Shown one piece after another: positions 8,601-16,162 of a stretch of DNA of 64,000 bases. Positions within the stretch are counted from its first letter, which is position 1. Every line of letters starts with the position of its first letter. The stretch is from Mycolicibacterium neoaurum (GTDB lineage: Bacteria > Actinomycetota > Actinomycetes > Mycobacteriales > Mycobacteriaceae), in the NCBI RefSeq assembly GCF_036946495.1, contig NZ_JAQIIX010000002.1:124001-188000 (forward strand). The letters run 5' to 3'. A model generated the notes under the pieces. That model had not been told where the DNA came from and ran no database searches. It saw only the letters and a list, made by a program, of their open reading frames with translations. Made by a program: the position numbers and the translations under genes.

Positions 8601-9866
8601 CTAGAAGCTGCAGGGCAGCGAGCGGACCGCGTGCACGAAGTTGCCCGCGACATAGGACGGTTCGCCGACCTCGAGATCGGGAATCTGGCGCAGCAGTTCG
8701 CCGAAGATGGCCCGCAGCTGCGCCCTGGCGACATGGGCGCCGAGGCAGAAGTGCCGGCCACCGCCGCCGAATCCGACGTGCGGGTTGGGGTGTCTGCTGA
8801 GATCGAGCCGGTGCGGGTCGGTGAACACCTCGCTGTCCCAATTCGCCGATGAGTAGAACATGACGACCTTGTCCCCGGCGGTGATGGTGCGCCCGCCGAG
8901 TTCGTATTCGGTGGCAGCGGTACGCCGGAAGGTCATCACCGGGCTGGCCCACCGCACGAACTCCTCGACCGCGGTGCCGATGCGGTCGTCGAAATCGGCC
9001 ATCAGCCAGGCGCGTTGATCGGGGTTGTCGGTCAGCGCCTTCATCGCGTGGCTGGTGGTCTGGCGGGTGGTGTCGTTACCGGCGACCGCCAGCAGCACGA
9101 AGAACGCCGCGACCTCCTGATCGGTCAGGCGTGATCCCTCCACCTCGGCCTGGACCAGGGCGCTGAGCAGATCGTCGCCCGGGTTCTCCCGCCGCTCGGC
9201 AGCAAGCGCGAGTGCCACCTGGTGCAGGTACATCTGGTTGGCCACCAGGACCTCCAGCGGGTGACGGCCCGCCAGGTACTCCGGATCGGCCCAGGAGACC
9301 AACGCATCGGCCGCCGCGGCCACCTGGTGGCGCTCGGACTCGGGGATGCCGACCATGTCCGACAGGGTGCGGATGGGCAGTTCCTTGGCGCACAGGTCGA
9401 CGAAATCCGCACCGCTGCCCGCGGCCTTCAACTCCGAGACGATATCGGCAGCGTTGGCCTTGATGGAGTCTTCGATACGGCGCACCTGACGCGGCGTGAA
9501 CGCCGAATGCACCACCTTGCGGATCTGGGTGTGTCGCGGCGGATCCATCGCCAGGAAGGACTGCGAGGCCTCCAGCAGTTCCTGCGGCACGTTCTCGAAC
9601 AGCACCCCCTGCCCGGATAGGAACACCTCGCTGTTGCGGCTGACCTCGACGACGTCGGCATGGCGGGTCACCGCCCAGTACCCGCGGTCTGCCGGGTCGG
9701 GCATCAGCGAATCCTCGACCGGCGGATGCCAGCTCACCGGGCGCTCGGCCCGCAGCTCGGCGAACGCGACCTCGCGATCGGCCGCCGTGGTGGCCCAGAA
9801 CGCGCGGGAGGACAGGTCGATGGGGTCGAAAGCACGCTCGGCCGTTGTGATCGGTGACACAGTCAT
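8601..9866 (-). CDS. Cytochrome P450 monooxygenase
   Basis: 421 residues, the usual length for a soluble bacterial P450. The I-helix oxygen-binding motif AGNDTT, the K-helix ExxR (EFVR) and the heme loop FGGGGRHFCLG with the axial cysteine at about residue 374 are all present. It would insert oxygen into a hydrophobic substrate, probably a lipid, steroid or terpene, using a ferredoxin supplied elsewhere; no redox partner is adjacent. It is divergent from a TetR gene with a palindromic operator between them, so it is probably repressed until a ligand is bound. I cannot assign a CYP subfamily by eye. Confidence 0.93.
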   Translation of the reverse strand: MTVSPITTAERAFDPIDLSSRAFWATTAADREVAFAELRAERPVSWHPPVEDSLMPDPADRGYWAVTRHADVVEVSRNSEVFLSGQGVLFENVPQELLEASQSFLAMDPPRHTQIRKVVHSAFTPRQVRRIEDSIKANAADIVSELKAAGSGADFVDLCAKELPIRTLSDMVGIPESERHQVAAAADALVSWADPEYLAGRHPLEVLVANQMYLHQVALALAAERRENPGDDLLSALVQAEVEGSRLTDQEVAAFFVLLAVAGNDTTRQTTSHAMKALTDNPDQRAWLMADFDDRIGTAVEEFVRWASPVMTFRRTAATEYELGGRTITAGDKVVMFYSSANWDSEVFTDPHRLDLSRHPNPHVGFGGGGRHFCLGAHVARAQLRAIFGELLRQIPDLEVGEPSYVAGNFVHAVRSLPCSF

Positions 9867-9882
9867 GCTGGCGACAATAAGT

Positions 9883-9899
9883 CTAGACAGACCGTCTAG
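9883..9899. promoter_or_regulatory. TetR operator between P450 and tetR
   Basis: CTAGAC at 9883-9888 and GTCTAG at 9894-9899 form a perfect inverted repeat with a 5-base spacer in the 66-base divergent intergenic region. The centre resembles operators known for other mycobacterial TetR proteins (TAGAC...GTCTA). It lies 17-33 bases upstream of the P450 start codon and 34-50 bases upstream of the tetR start, so one dimer site could control both genes. Confidence 0.7.
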
Positions 9900-9932
9900 T
9901 CAAGGAAGCCGCGCAGCCGATACGCTTACCCC

Positions 9933-10568
9933 ATGGCATCGGTGACGCGGGCAGGTCGCAAGCCCCAGGTCAAACGCCAGGAACGCCGCGAACAGATCGA
10001 GCGCCAACTCCTGGAGGCGACGGACCGGCTGATGGCCGACGGCGCCAGCTTCACCGAGCTCAGCGTGGACAAGCTGGCCACCGAGGCCGGTATCTCCCGG
10101 GCCAGCTTCTACATCTATTTCGAGGACAAGGGCGATCTGCTGCGCCGGTTGGCCACCCAGGTGTTCGGCGACCTGACCGCCGATGCGGCGCAATGGTGGA
10201 CGGTGGCCAGCCGGCGCGACCCGACCGATATCCACGCATCGATGACCCGGCTGATCGGAAGCTATCGCACGCACCAACCGGTGCTGGTTGCGCTCAGCGA
10301 GATGGCCGCCTATGACGCCCAGGTCGGTGAGACCTACCGCGAGCTGTTGACCGGCATCGCCGCACAGTTCACCACCGTCATCGAAGAGGGCCAGGCCGAC
10401 GGGTCCATCCGCGCCAACCTGCTTCCCGGCCCGACCGCGAGCAGCCTGGTGTGGATGGTCGAGCGGTCGTGCCAACAGAACCTGCCGAACCAACCGCCGG
10501 AATACGATCCTCAGCTGGCGACCGCACTGACCGAGATCATCAGGGGCGCACTGTATCTGGACGGCTGA
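9933..10568 (+). CDS. TetR-family transcriptional regulator
   Basis: 211 residues. The N-terminal helix-turn-helix (LATEAGISRASFYIYFEDK, about residues 49-67) is typical of TetR. The C-terminal two thirds is the variable ligand-binding helical domain; the last part (MVERSCQQNLP) resembles the EthR-like subgroup of actinobacterial regulators. It is divergent from the P450 gene across an operator-bearing 66-base gap, so it most likely represses the P450 and itself. It ends 3 bases from the stop codon of the convergent flavoprotein gene. Confidence 0.88.
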   Translation: MASVTRAGRKPQVKRQERREQIERQLLEATDRLMADGASFTELSVDKLATEAGISRASFYIYFEDKGDLLRRLATQVFGDLTADAAQWWTVASRRDPTDIHASMTRLIGSYRTHQPVLVALSEMAAYDAQVGETYRELLTGIAAQFTTVIEEGQADGSIRANLLPGPTASSLVWMVERSCQQNLPNQPPEYDPQLATALTEIIRGALYLDG

Positions 10569-10571
10569 GCA

Positions 10572-11864
10572 TCAGAAGCGCTCGGGGTGCCAGTAGACAT
10601 CCTCGGCGGTGCCGGACAGAGCATGGTCGACGGCCTGGCGGCCCTGTAGGTATCCGTAGTCCTGGTTTGACGACTCGTAGCGCCACCCGCCGAACCGGCC
10701 GCGACTGTAGATGCCATGCGCCAGCAACAGTTTGTCGGCCTCACGCAGCAGATCATCGCGTCCCAGCGTCGGCACCGGATAACCGAAACCCAGTGTCCTG
10801 ACGAATCGCGAAGCGATCCGTTCGGGGTCCGCGCCCAGCTTGCACAAGGACTCCACCACACCGTCCACGGCCACCTCGGCAGGCACCGGCTCATGCGCGA
10901 AAATCGGTACCTCAGAGAGGATGTTCCACCGCCCCGCACCCGCATTGGACCCGTCGTAATTGCTCAGCATCGTGGCGCGGTACCACGGCACCGTCTCGTC
11001 CGGGCAATACAGCCACGTCTTGTCGGCCAGCGCTTCCGGCGGCTGCCCGGTGAAGCCGATACCTACCGCATGCAACCGACTGGCCCGTAGCGATTCAGCG
11101 CGATCGATCCGGCCGACCCATCGCAGCGCGCTGGTGATCGGCGCCGTGCTGACGCAGTACCGGAATTCCACGGTCGTCCCGTCATCGAGCCGAGCGACCC
11201 GTGCCACCGCATCCACATCGAGCACCGCCGTGTTGAGCCGCACCGAGTTCGGTGTCATCAGCCGATCGTGGACGGCTTGCCACAGCGCACCCGTCCCACC
11301 GACGGGATACGGAAATGTCGATGCGGCAGGGGTCGTGGCACCGGCCAGCGCCAGTGTGGGGACATTGCGGGCCGTGCTACCGCTGCGCAGCGAGGTCCAT
11401 TGGTCGTCGATCTGATCGAGCGGCAGCGTCCACATCTTGCGGTTATAGGGCTCGAAGAATTCGTCGTACAGCCGCCGGCCGAAGTTGTTGCGGTAGTAGT
11501 CGGCCAAGTTGTCCACGGGTCCGTCTGGGTCCAGATCCGTTGGCAGCTCGGTGAGTTGCTGCTGGATGGGGGTCGGGACCAGACTCTGGGGACCGTCGCC
11601 ACGCAGCCATACCCAGCCGTTGCGCCACACATGGTTCAACGCGATCCCGCTGGCCTCGACCGCCCGGTCGAAATCGGGGAAATGACTGTGCAGCACGTGC
11701 CCGCCCAGATCCCAGGTGAATCCGGCATCGTCGGTGACCGACGCCGACATCCCGCCGACCTGAGGTCCGGCATCGACGACGAGGTGGTCGATGCCGAGTT
11801 CGGTCAACCTGACCGCGGCGCCGATACCGGTGCTACCAGCACCGATGATGAGAAATGTTGGCAC
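10572..11864 (-). CDS. FAD/NAD(P)-binding amine-oxidase-type flavoprotein
   Basis: 430 residues. The N-terminal Rossmann motif IIGAGSTGIGAA (residues 6-17) is followed by an acidic end of the second strand and GGMSAS, as in the HemY/protoporphyrinogen oxidase and UDP-galactopyranose mutase group. LGGHVLHSHFPDFD resembles the mutase branch, where flavin rearranges or oxidises a sugar. The start is GTG at 11862-11864, 3 bases after the PIG-L deacetylase stop codon, so the two form a tight operon and probably act on the same sugar-containing molecule. The real substrate is unknown. Confidence 0.75.
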   Translation of the reverse strand: MPTFLIIGAGSTGIGAAVRLTELGIDHLVVDAGPQVGGMSASVTDDAGFTWDLGGHVLHSHFPDFDRAVEASGIALNHVWRNGWVWLRGDGPQSLVPTPIQQQLTELPTDLDPDGPVDNLADYYRNNFGRRLYDEFFEPYNRKMWTLPLDQIDDQWTSLRSGSTARNVPTLALAGATTPAASTFPYPVGGTGALWQAVHDRLMTPNSVRLNTAVLDVDAVARVARLDDGTTVEFRYCVSTAPITSALRWVGRIDRAESLRASRLHAVGIGFTGQPPEALADKTWLYCPDETVPWYRATMLSNYDGSNAGAGRWNILSEVPIFAHEPVPAEVAVDGVVESLCKLGADPERIASRFVRTLGFGYPVPTLGRDDLLREADKLLLAHGIYSRGRFGGWRYESSNQDYGYLQGRQAVDHALSGTAEDVYWHPERF

Positions 11865-11867
11865 AGA

Positions 11868-12491
11868 CTAGAAATCGACGACCTGGCGGATCGGCTCGAA
11901 TCCCTCGGCGAACGGGCGCCTGCACAGGAATCCGTAATGCTCGGCCGAGCTGCGCACCCATGAGGCGCTGACCTTCTCGCTCGCCTCAGCCTGCGACACA
12001 TGGCACATCAGCGCCTCGATCTTCTTATCGAGGCAGTCGGAGATGTCGATGAACGAGGTCGGGTTGAACCCCACCGCCGACGGACCGCCGTAGGCCATGA
12101 TCGTCGACACCCAGCGCGCGGCACCCATGGTGCACCGCGACACGACGCGATGATCCTGGTGACTGTCGTTGGCCATGTGGGTGTAGACCACCGTCGCCGA
12201 CACCTTGTCGATGGCGTCCTCGATCAGATGCACCAACTCGAATTCCTGCAGCGAGACCCGGCAGTCCAGGAAACCCTCGCCCCAGATCAGCTTGTCGATC
12301 CCCAGTGCATCGGCGGCTGCCTGCTGTTCGGCGACCCGCTGCGACGATCTGCCGGGACCCTCTTCGCCACGGGTGACGACGAGCATCGTCACCTGATCCC
12401 CCGCAGCAACGTGTTTGGCCAGCGCGCCCCCGCAGCCCAGCTCGATATCGTCGGGATGCGCCCCGACCGCAAGAACCGAACGACGTGTCAT
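11868..12491 (-). CDS. PIG-L/LmbE-family N-acetylsugar deacetylase
   Basis: 207 residues from the ATG at 12489-12491; an in-frame GTG 15 bases upstream lacks a ribosome binding site. The zinc motif AHPDDIELG is near the N-terminus and THMANDSHQDHR supplies the second histidine cluster. The family removes acetyl groups from N-acetylglucosamine-type substrates, as in mycothiol (MshB) and GPI synthesis. It is shorter than MshB and not next to mycothiol genes. It is followed within 3 bases by a mutase/oxidase-like flavoprotein, which suggests a dedicated two-step sugar modification. Confidence 0.8.
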   Translation of the reverse strand: MTRRSVLAVGAHPDDIELGCGGALAKHVAAGDQVTMLVVTRGEEGPGRSSQRVAEQQAAADALGIDKLIWGEGFLDCRVSLQEFELVHLIEDAIDKVSATVVYTHMANDSHQDHRVVSRCTMGAARWVSTIMAYGGPSAVGFNPTSFIDISDCLDKKIEALMCHVSQAEASEKVSASWVRSSAEHYGFLCRRPFAEGFEPIRQVVDF

Positions 12492-12506
12492 GCCCCCAGC
12501 TTCCAC

Positions 12507-12728
12507 TTTGCTGACACCAAATTTGTGCGAGCATACCCCGGCGTACGTCCGAATGTCCGACTTAGCTCAAAGGAGGGCGTTTGCGGCGTTTATCCGATCG
12601 ATTGCGCGAAATGGCAATTTTGACCAAAAGTACCAGCAAGTGAAGTAATTGACGGGTGACCTATTTGCTGAGCGATATTAGCTGACCGGTGCGGATACAG
12701 GATCCGGCGTCGGTGCTGCGGCGACGCG
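12507..12728. other. AT-rich gap between PIG-L and proB genes
   Basis: About 220 bases with no credible gene. The bases 12601-12660 are about 43% G+C, far below the coding DNA around them. The gap must hold the promoter of the leftward PIG-L/flavoprotein operon; AGCATA at 12530-12535 (TATGCT on the minus strand) is a weak -10 candidate. I see no clear terminator for proB. Confidence 0.5.
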
Positions 12729-13853
12729 TCACACCGCGACCAGGTCGTCGGCGTGCACCGCCGGCCTGCGCAATTCCGGCGGAAGGTCGGGGGTCGACCG
12801 GCCGATCATCGCGGCGAGTTCGACCGCGTCATAGGCGACCACCCCGCGGGCGGCGACCGCGCCGTCGGGTCCACGCAACTCCACGACGTCACCGCCGTGA
12901 AAACGGCCCGACACCGCGGTGATCCCGGCGGGCAACAGGGAGCGCCGCCGCGTGACGACCGCCCGCACCGCGCCCTCGTCGAGGGTCAGAACACCGGTCG
13001 CCTCGGCGGCGTAACGCACCCAGAACCGGCGCGCTGACATCCGCTCCGGTCGTGGCGCGAACACCGTGCCCACCGACGCGTCGGACAGTGCTGCGGCGGC
13101 ATCGGCGGCCGCGGCCAACAACACCGGCACACCGGCGTCGGCTGCCAGCAGCGCCGAGGACAGTTTGGAGGCCATCCCACCGGTGCCCAGGCTGCTGCCC
13201 CGGCCCGCCACGACTCCGTCGAGGTCACCGTCGGCGGCCACCTCGGGGATGAAGCGCGCCGGATCATCGGCGGGTGCCTTACGCGGATCCCCGTCGTACA
13301 GCCCGTCGATATCGGAGAGCAACACCAAGGCGTCGGCACCGACCAACTGTGCGACCAGCGCCGAGAGCCGGTCGTTGTCGCCGAACCGGATCTCATTGGT
13401 GGCGACGGTGTCGTTCTCGTTGACGATCGCCACCGCGTGCAGCGCGCGCAACCGGTCCAGGGTGCGCTGAGCGTTGTTGTGCTGCACCCGCATCGCGATG
13501 TCGTGCGCGGTCAACAGCACCTGGCCGACCGTGCGGTCGAAACGGGCGAACGCCGTGCTCCAGGCATTCACCAGCGCCACCTGACCGACGCTGGCGGCGG
13601 CCTGTTTGGTCGCCAGGTCGGTGGGTCGCCGGGACAGCCCCAGTGGCTCGATTCCCGCGGCGATGGCACCGGAGGACACGATCACGACATCGGAGCCCGC
13701 CCGCATCCGGCCCTCGATCGCCTCCACGAGGGCGGCCAGCCTGCCTGCGTCGAACACACCGGTGGGCGTGGTCAGCGCGGTGGTACCGATCTTGACGACG
13801 ACGCTGCGGGCGGTCCTGATGGCGTCCCGATGCACCGAGGGCGTACTACTCAT
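12729..13853 (-). CDS. proB: Glutamate 5-kinase ProB
   Basis: 374 residues: an amino-acid kinase domain (about 1-265, with KIGTTAL, SSGAIAAG and NENDTVATNE) and a C-terminal PUA domain (about 285-365). It phosphorylates glutamate to start proline synthesis and is normally feedback-inhibited by proline. Its ATG overlaps the obgE stop codon as ATGA, so it is translated with obgE. ProA, the next enzyme, is encoded 9 kb away. It corresponds to Rv2439c. Confidence 0.97.
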   Translation of the reverse strand: MSSTPSVHRDAIRTARSVVVKIGTTALTTPTGVFDAGRLAALVEAIEGRMRAGSDVVIVSSGAIAAGIEPLGLSRRPTDLATKQAAASVGQVALVNAWSTAFARFDRTVGQVLLTAHDIAMRVQHNNAQRTLDRLRALHAVAIVNENDTVATNEIRFGDNDRLSALVAQLVGADALVLLSDIDGLYDGDPRKAPADDPARFIPEVAADGDLDGVVAGRGSSLGTGGMASKLSSALLAADAGVPVLLAAAADAAAALSDASVGTVFAPRPERMSARRFWVRYAAEATGVLTLDEGAVRAVVTRRRSLLPAGITAVSGRFHGGDVVELRGPDGAVAARGVVAYDAVELAAMIGRSTPDLPPELRRPAVHADDLVAV

Positions 13854-15289
13854 TCCCGGTGCTCCCGACGCGCCTTCCGTGCCGCCTTGCGCTCGTCGGC
13901 CGATACCCGCTCGGTCTGCTCGAGGCGCACATCAGTGCCGCGGCCGGACATCATGGTGTCGACACCGGCCGGGGTTTGCGGCTCCCAGTCGAAGGTGACA
14001 TCGCCGATGGTCACCGCGCACCCAGGAGTGGCGCCCTGCTTGACCAGTTCGTCCTCCACCCCCAACCTGGCCAGACGGTCGCCGAGGTAACCGACGGCCT
14101 CGTCGTTGTCGAATGCGGTTTGCGCGATCCAGCGTTCGGGTCGGGTGCCGCGCACCACGAAACCGCCCTGACCGTCCGGGGTGACGGTGAAGCCCGTCTC
14201 GTCGACCGCGACGGGGCGGATCACCGGTCGACGGGGTGCCACCTCGGGCTGCGCAGCCCGATACGCCGCGACCATCTCCCACAGCCCGAAGATCAGGGGG
14301 CGCAGGCCATCTCGGCTGACAGTCGATATCTCGAACACCGGCCAGCCGTACTTCTCGACGACGTCCTCGCGCACAAACTCGGCGAGCTCACGCGCATCTG
14401 GCACGTCGATCTTGTTGAGCACCACCGCCCGCGGCCGGTCGGCAAGATCACCGAGGGTGGTATCGCCTTGCAGGGTGGGCTGATAGGCCGCCAACTCGGC
14501 CTCCAGTGCGTCGATATCGGAGATCGGATCCCGGCCTGGTTCCAGGGTGGCGCAATCCACGACATGGACAAGCACGGCACACCGCTCGATGTGGCGCAGG
14601 AAATCCAGGCCGAGACCGCGACCGTCCGAGGCGCCGGGGATGAGGCCGGGCACGTCTGCGACGGTGAAGGTGTTCTCCCCCGCCGACACCACACCCAGGT
14701 TGGGGACCAGCGTGGTGAAGGGATAGTCGGCGATCTTGGGCTTGGCCGCCGAGATGGTGGACACCAGCGACGATTTCCCGGCCGAGGGGAACCCGACCAG
14801 GCCGACATCGGCGACGGTCTTGAGTTCAAGGGTCAGATCGCGGATCTGACCCTTCTCTCCCAACAACGCGAAACCGGGGGCTTTACGGGCACGGGATGCC
14901 AACGCCGCGTTGCCGAGTCCGCCGCGGCCGCCCATCGCGGCCTCGAACCGGGTGCCTGCGCCGACGAGATCGGCGATCAACTTGCCGTCGGCGTCGAGCA
15001 CGACGGTGCCGTCGGGCACATGGACCTCCAGGTCGGCGCCTGCAGCCCCGTCGCGGTTGCTGCCGGCACCGGGCTTACCGGACGGAGCGACGACATGCGG
15101 GTGGAAGTGGAAATCGAGCAGGGTGTGCACCTGGGGGTCCACCACCAGGACGACACTGCCGCCCCGGCCGCCGTTGCCGCCATCGGGGCCGCCGAGCGGC
15201 TTGAATTTCTCTCGGTGCACCGAGGCGCATCCGTTACCGCCGTTACCGGCCTGGGCGTGGATGACCACACGGTCCACAAACCGAGGCAT
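13850..15289 (-). CDS. obgE: Obg-family GTPase ObgE
   Basis: 479 residues in three parts: the glycine-rich Obg fold (about 1-158), the GTPase domain with GFPSAGKSSL, DVPGLIPGA and NKIDVP, and a C-terminal OCT domain with a charged tail ending KAARKARREHRE. Obg binds the 50S subunit and links ribosome assembly to stress and the cell cycle. It follows rpmA and rplU on the same strand, the usual order. A striking terminator-like hairpin (15311-15360) sits between rpmA and its AAGGA ribosome binding site. It overlaps proB by 4 bases. Confidence 0.97.
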   Translation of the reverse strand: MPRFVDRVVIHAQAGNGGNGCASVHREKFKPLGGPDGGNGGRGGSVVLVVDPQVHTLLDFHFHPHVVAPSGKPGAGSNRDGAAGADLEVHVPDGTVVLDADGKLIADLVGAGTRFEAAMGGRGGLGNAALASRARKAPGFALLGEKGQIRDLTLELKTVADVGLVGFPSAGKSSLVSTISAAKPKIADYPFTTLVPNLGVVSAGENTFTVADVPGLIPGASDGRGLGLDFLRHIERCAVLVHVVDCATLEPGRDPISDIDALEAELAAYQPTLQGDTTLGDLADRPRAVVLNKIDVPDARELAEFVREDVVEKYGWPVFEISTVSRDGLRPLIFGLWEMVAAYRAAQPEVAPRRPVIRPVAVDETGFTVTPDGQGGFVVRGTRPERWIAQTAFDNDEAVGYLGDRLARLGVEDELVKQGATPGCAVTIGDVTFDWEPQTPAGVDTMMSGRGTDVRLEQTERVSADERKAARKARREHRE

Positions 15290-15310
15290 TGGAGAATCCT
15301 TCCGAGAAAA

Positions 15311-15360
15311 CAGTGAAGCTGCTGCGAGCGTTCCCTAGAGAACTCGCAGCAGCTTCACTG
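15311..15360 (-). terminator. Perfect 18-bp hairpin with T-run directly before obgE
   Basis: Bases 15311-15328 and 15343-15360 are an exact 18-bp inverted repeat with a 14-base loop whose ends (TTC/GAA) can also pair. On the minus strand the stem is followed at once by TTTTCTC, then the obgE ribosome binding site (AGGA) and its ATG at 15289. This has the form of an intrinsic terminator placed 36 bases after rpmA and 21 bases before obgE, so it should end or attenuate the rplU-rpmA transcript. Confidence 0.75.
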
Positions 15361-15396
15361 TTCGCAGTACGGTCCTTGAAGGCCGTTCTTGATAAC

Positions 15397-15663
15397 TCAG
15401 GCCTCCGAGCGCACGAGGCGGACGATGTTCACCGTCCGGCGACCGCGCTTGGCGCCGAATTCGACCACACCGGGGGCGGTGGCGAACAGGGTGTCGTCGC
15501 CGCCACGACCGACGTTCACGCCGGGATGGAAATGGGTGCCGCGCTGACGGACGAGGATCTCGCCGGCCTTGACGACCTGGCCGCCGAAGCGCTTGACGCC
15601 GAGCCGCTGGGCGGCTGAGTCGCGACCGTTGCGTGAGCTGGATGCGCCCTTCTTATGTGCCAT
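15397..15663 (-). CDS. rpmA: 50S ribosomal protein L27
   Basis: 88 residues with the standard L27 start MAHKKGASSSRNGRDS and the conserved GGDDTLFA segment. It is a small basic protein near the peptidyl-transferase centre of the large subunit. It follows rplU by 13 bases and precedes the obgE leader hairpin. Confidence 0.98.
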   Translation of the reverse strand: MAHKKGASSSRNGRDSAAQRLGVKRFGGQVVKAGEILVRQRGTHFHPGVNVGRGGDDTLFATAPGVVEFGAKRGRRTVNIVRLVRSEA

Positions 15664-15676
15664 GTCTGACGACCCC

Positions 15677-16000
15677 TTACTTGATTCCGGTGACCTTGAG
15701 CACGGTCAGCTGCTGACGGTGCCCCTGGCGCTTGTGGTAGCCGGTCTTGTTCTTGAACTTGTGGATGCGGATCTTCGGGCCCTTGGTGTGCTCCAGGACC
15801 TCGGCGGCGACGGCGACCTTGGCCAGGTCGTCGGCCGAGGTGGTCACCTTGGAACCGGCGACGACCAGGGCGACCGGCAGCGAGACAGAGGCGCCGGGCT
15901 CGGACTCCAGCTTCTCGACCTTGACAATGTCACCGACGGCGACCTTGTACTGCTTGCCGCCAGTCTTGACGATTGCGTACGTGGCGTTCTCGGCTGCCAT
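15677..16000 (-). CDS. rplU: 50S ribosomal protein L21
   Basis: 107 residues. It begins MAAENATYAIVKTGGKQYKV and ends with the conserved YHKRQGHRQQLTVLKVTGI. It binds 23S rRNA in the large subunit and is the first gene of the rplU-rpmA(-obgE-proB) unit. The start is ATG at 15998-16000. Confidence 0.98.
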   Translation of the reverse strand: MAAENATYAIVKTGGKQYKVAVGDIVKVEKLESEPGASVSLPVALVVAGSKVTTSADDLAKVAVAAEVLEHTKGPKIRIHKFKNKTGYHKRQGHRQQLTVLKVTGIK

Positions 16001-16038
16001 CGTGGATCTACCTCTGCTTCGTTCATCTGGGCGCGCGC

Positions 16039-16044
16039 ATTATG
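16039..16044 (-). promoter_or_regulatory. rplU: Candidate -10 of the rplU-rpmA promoter
   Basis: CATAAT on the minus strand lies 39 bases upstream of the rplU ATG and would give a leader of about 30 bases. The -35 region is not consensus, which is common in mycobacteria. The rest of the 162-base gap to rne (16001-16162) includes an imperfect inverted repeat at 16080-16114 that may end rne transcription. Confidence 0.4.
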
Positions 16045-16162
16045 GAGCATGCACGTGCGGGTCTTGGGTGCGGGCCGAGCCAGCAGTTGCGGCTGCAAGC
16101 CCCGCGACAACTGGTCAAGGGTACGTGAGCAGCGTGGAGAGGGTCAAACCGGCTGCTCGCCG

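Noticed and set aside
12670..12695. A short stretch whose minus strand reads like the end of a ydaO (c-di-AMP) riboswitch
   Set aside because: Only a ten-base resemblance (GGTCAGCTAAT); the rest of the riboswitch would have to lie inside proB coding sequence and its other conserved parts are absent.
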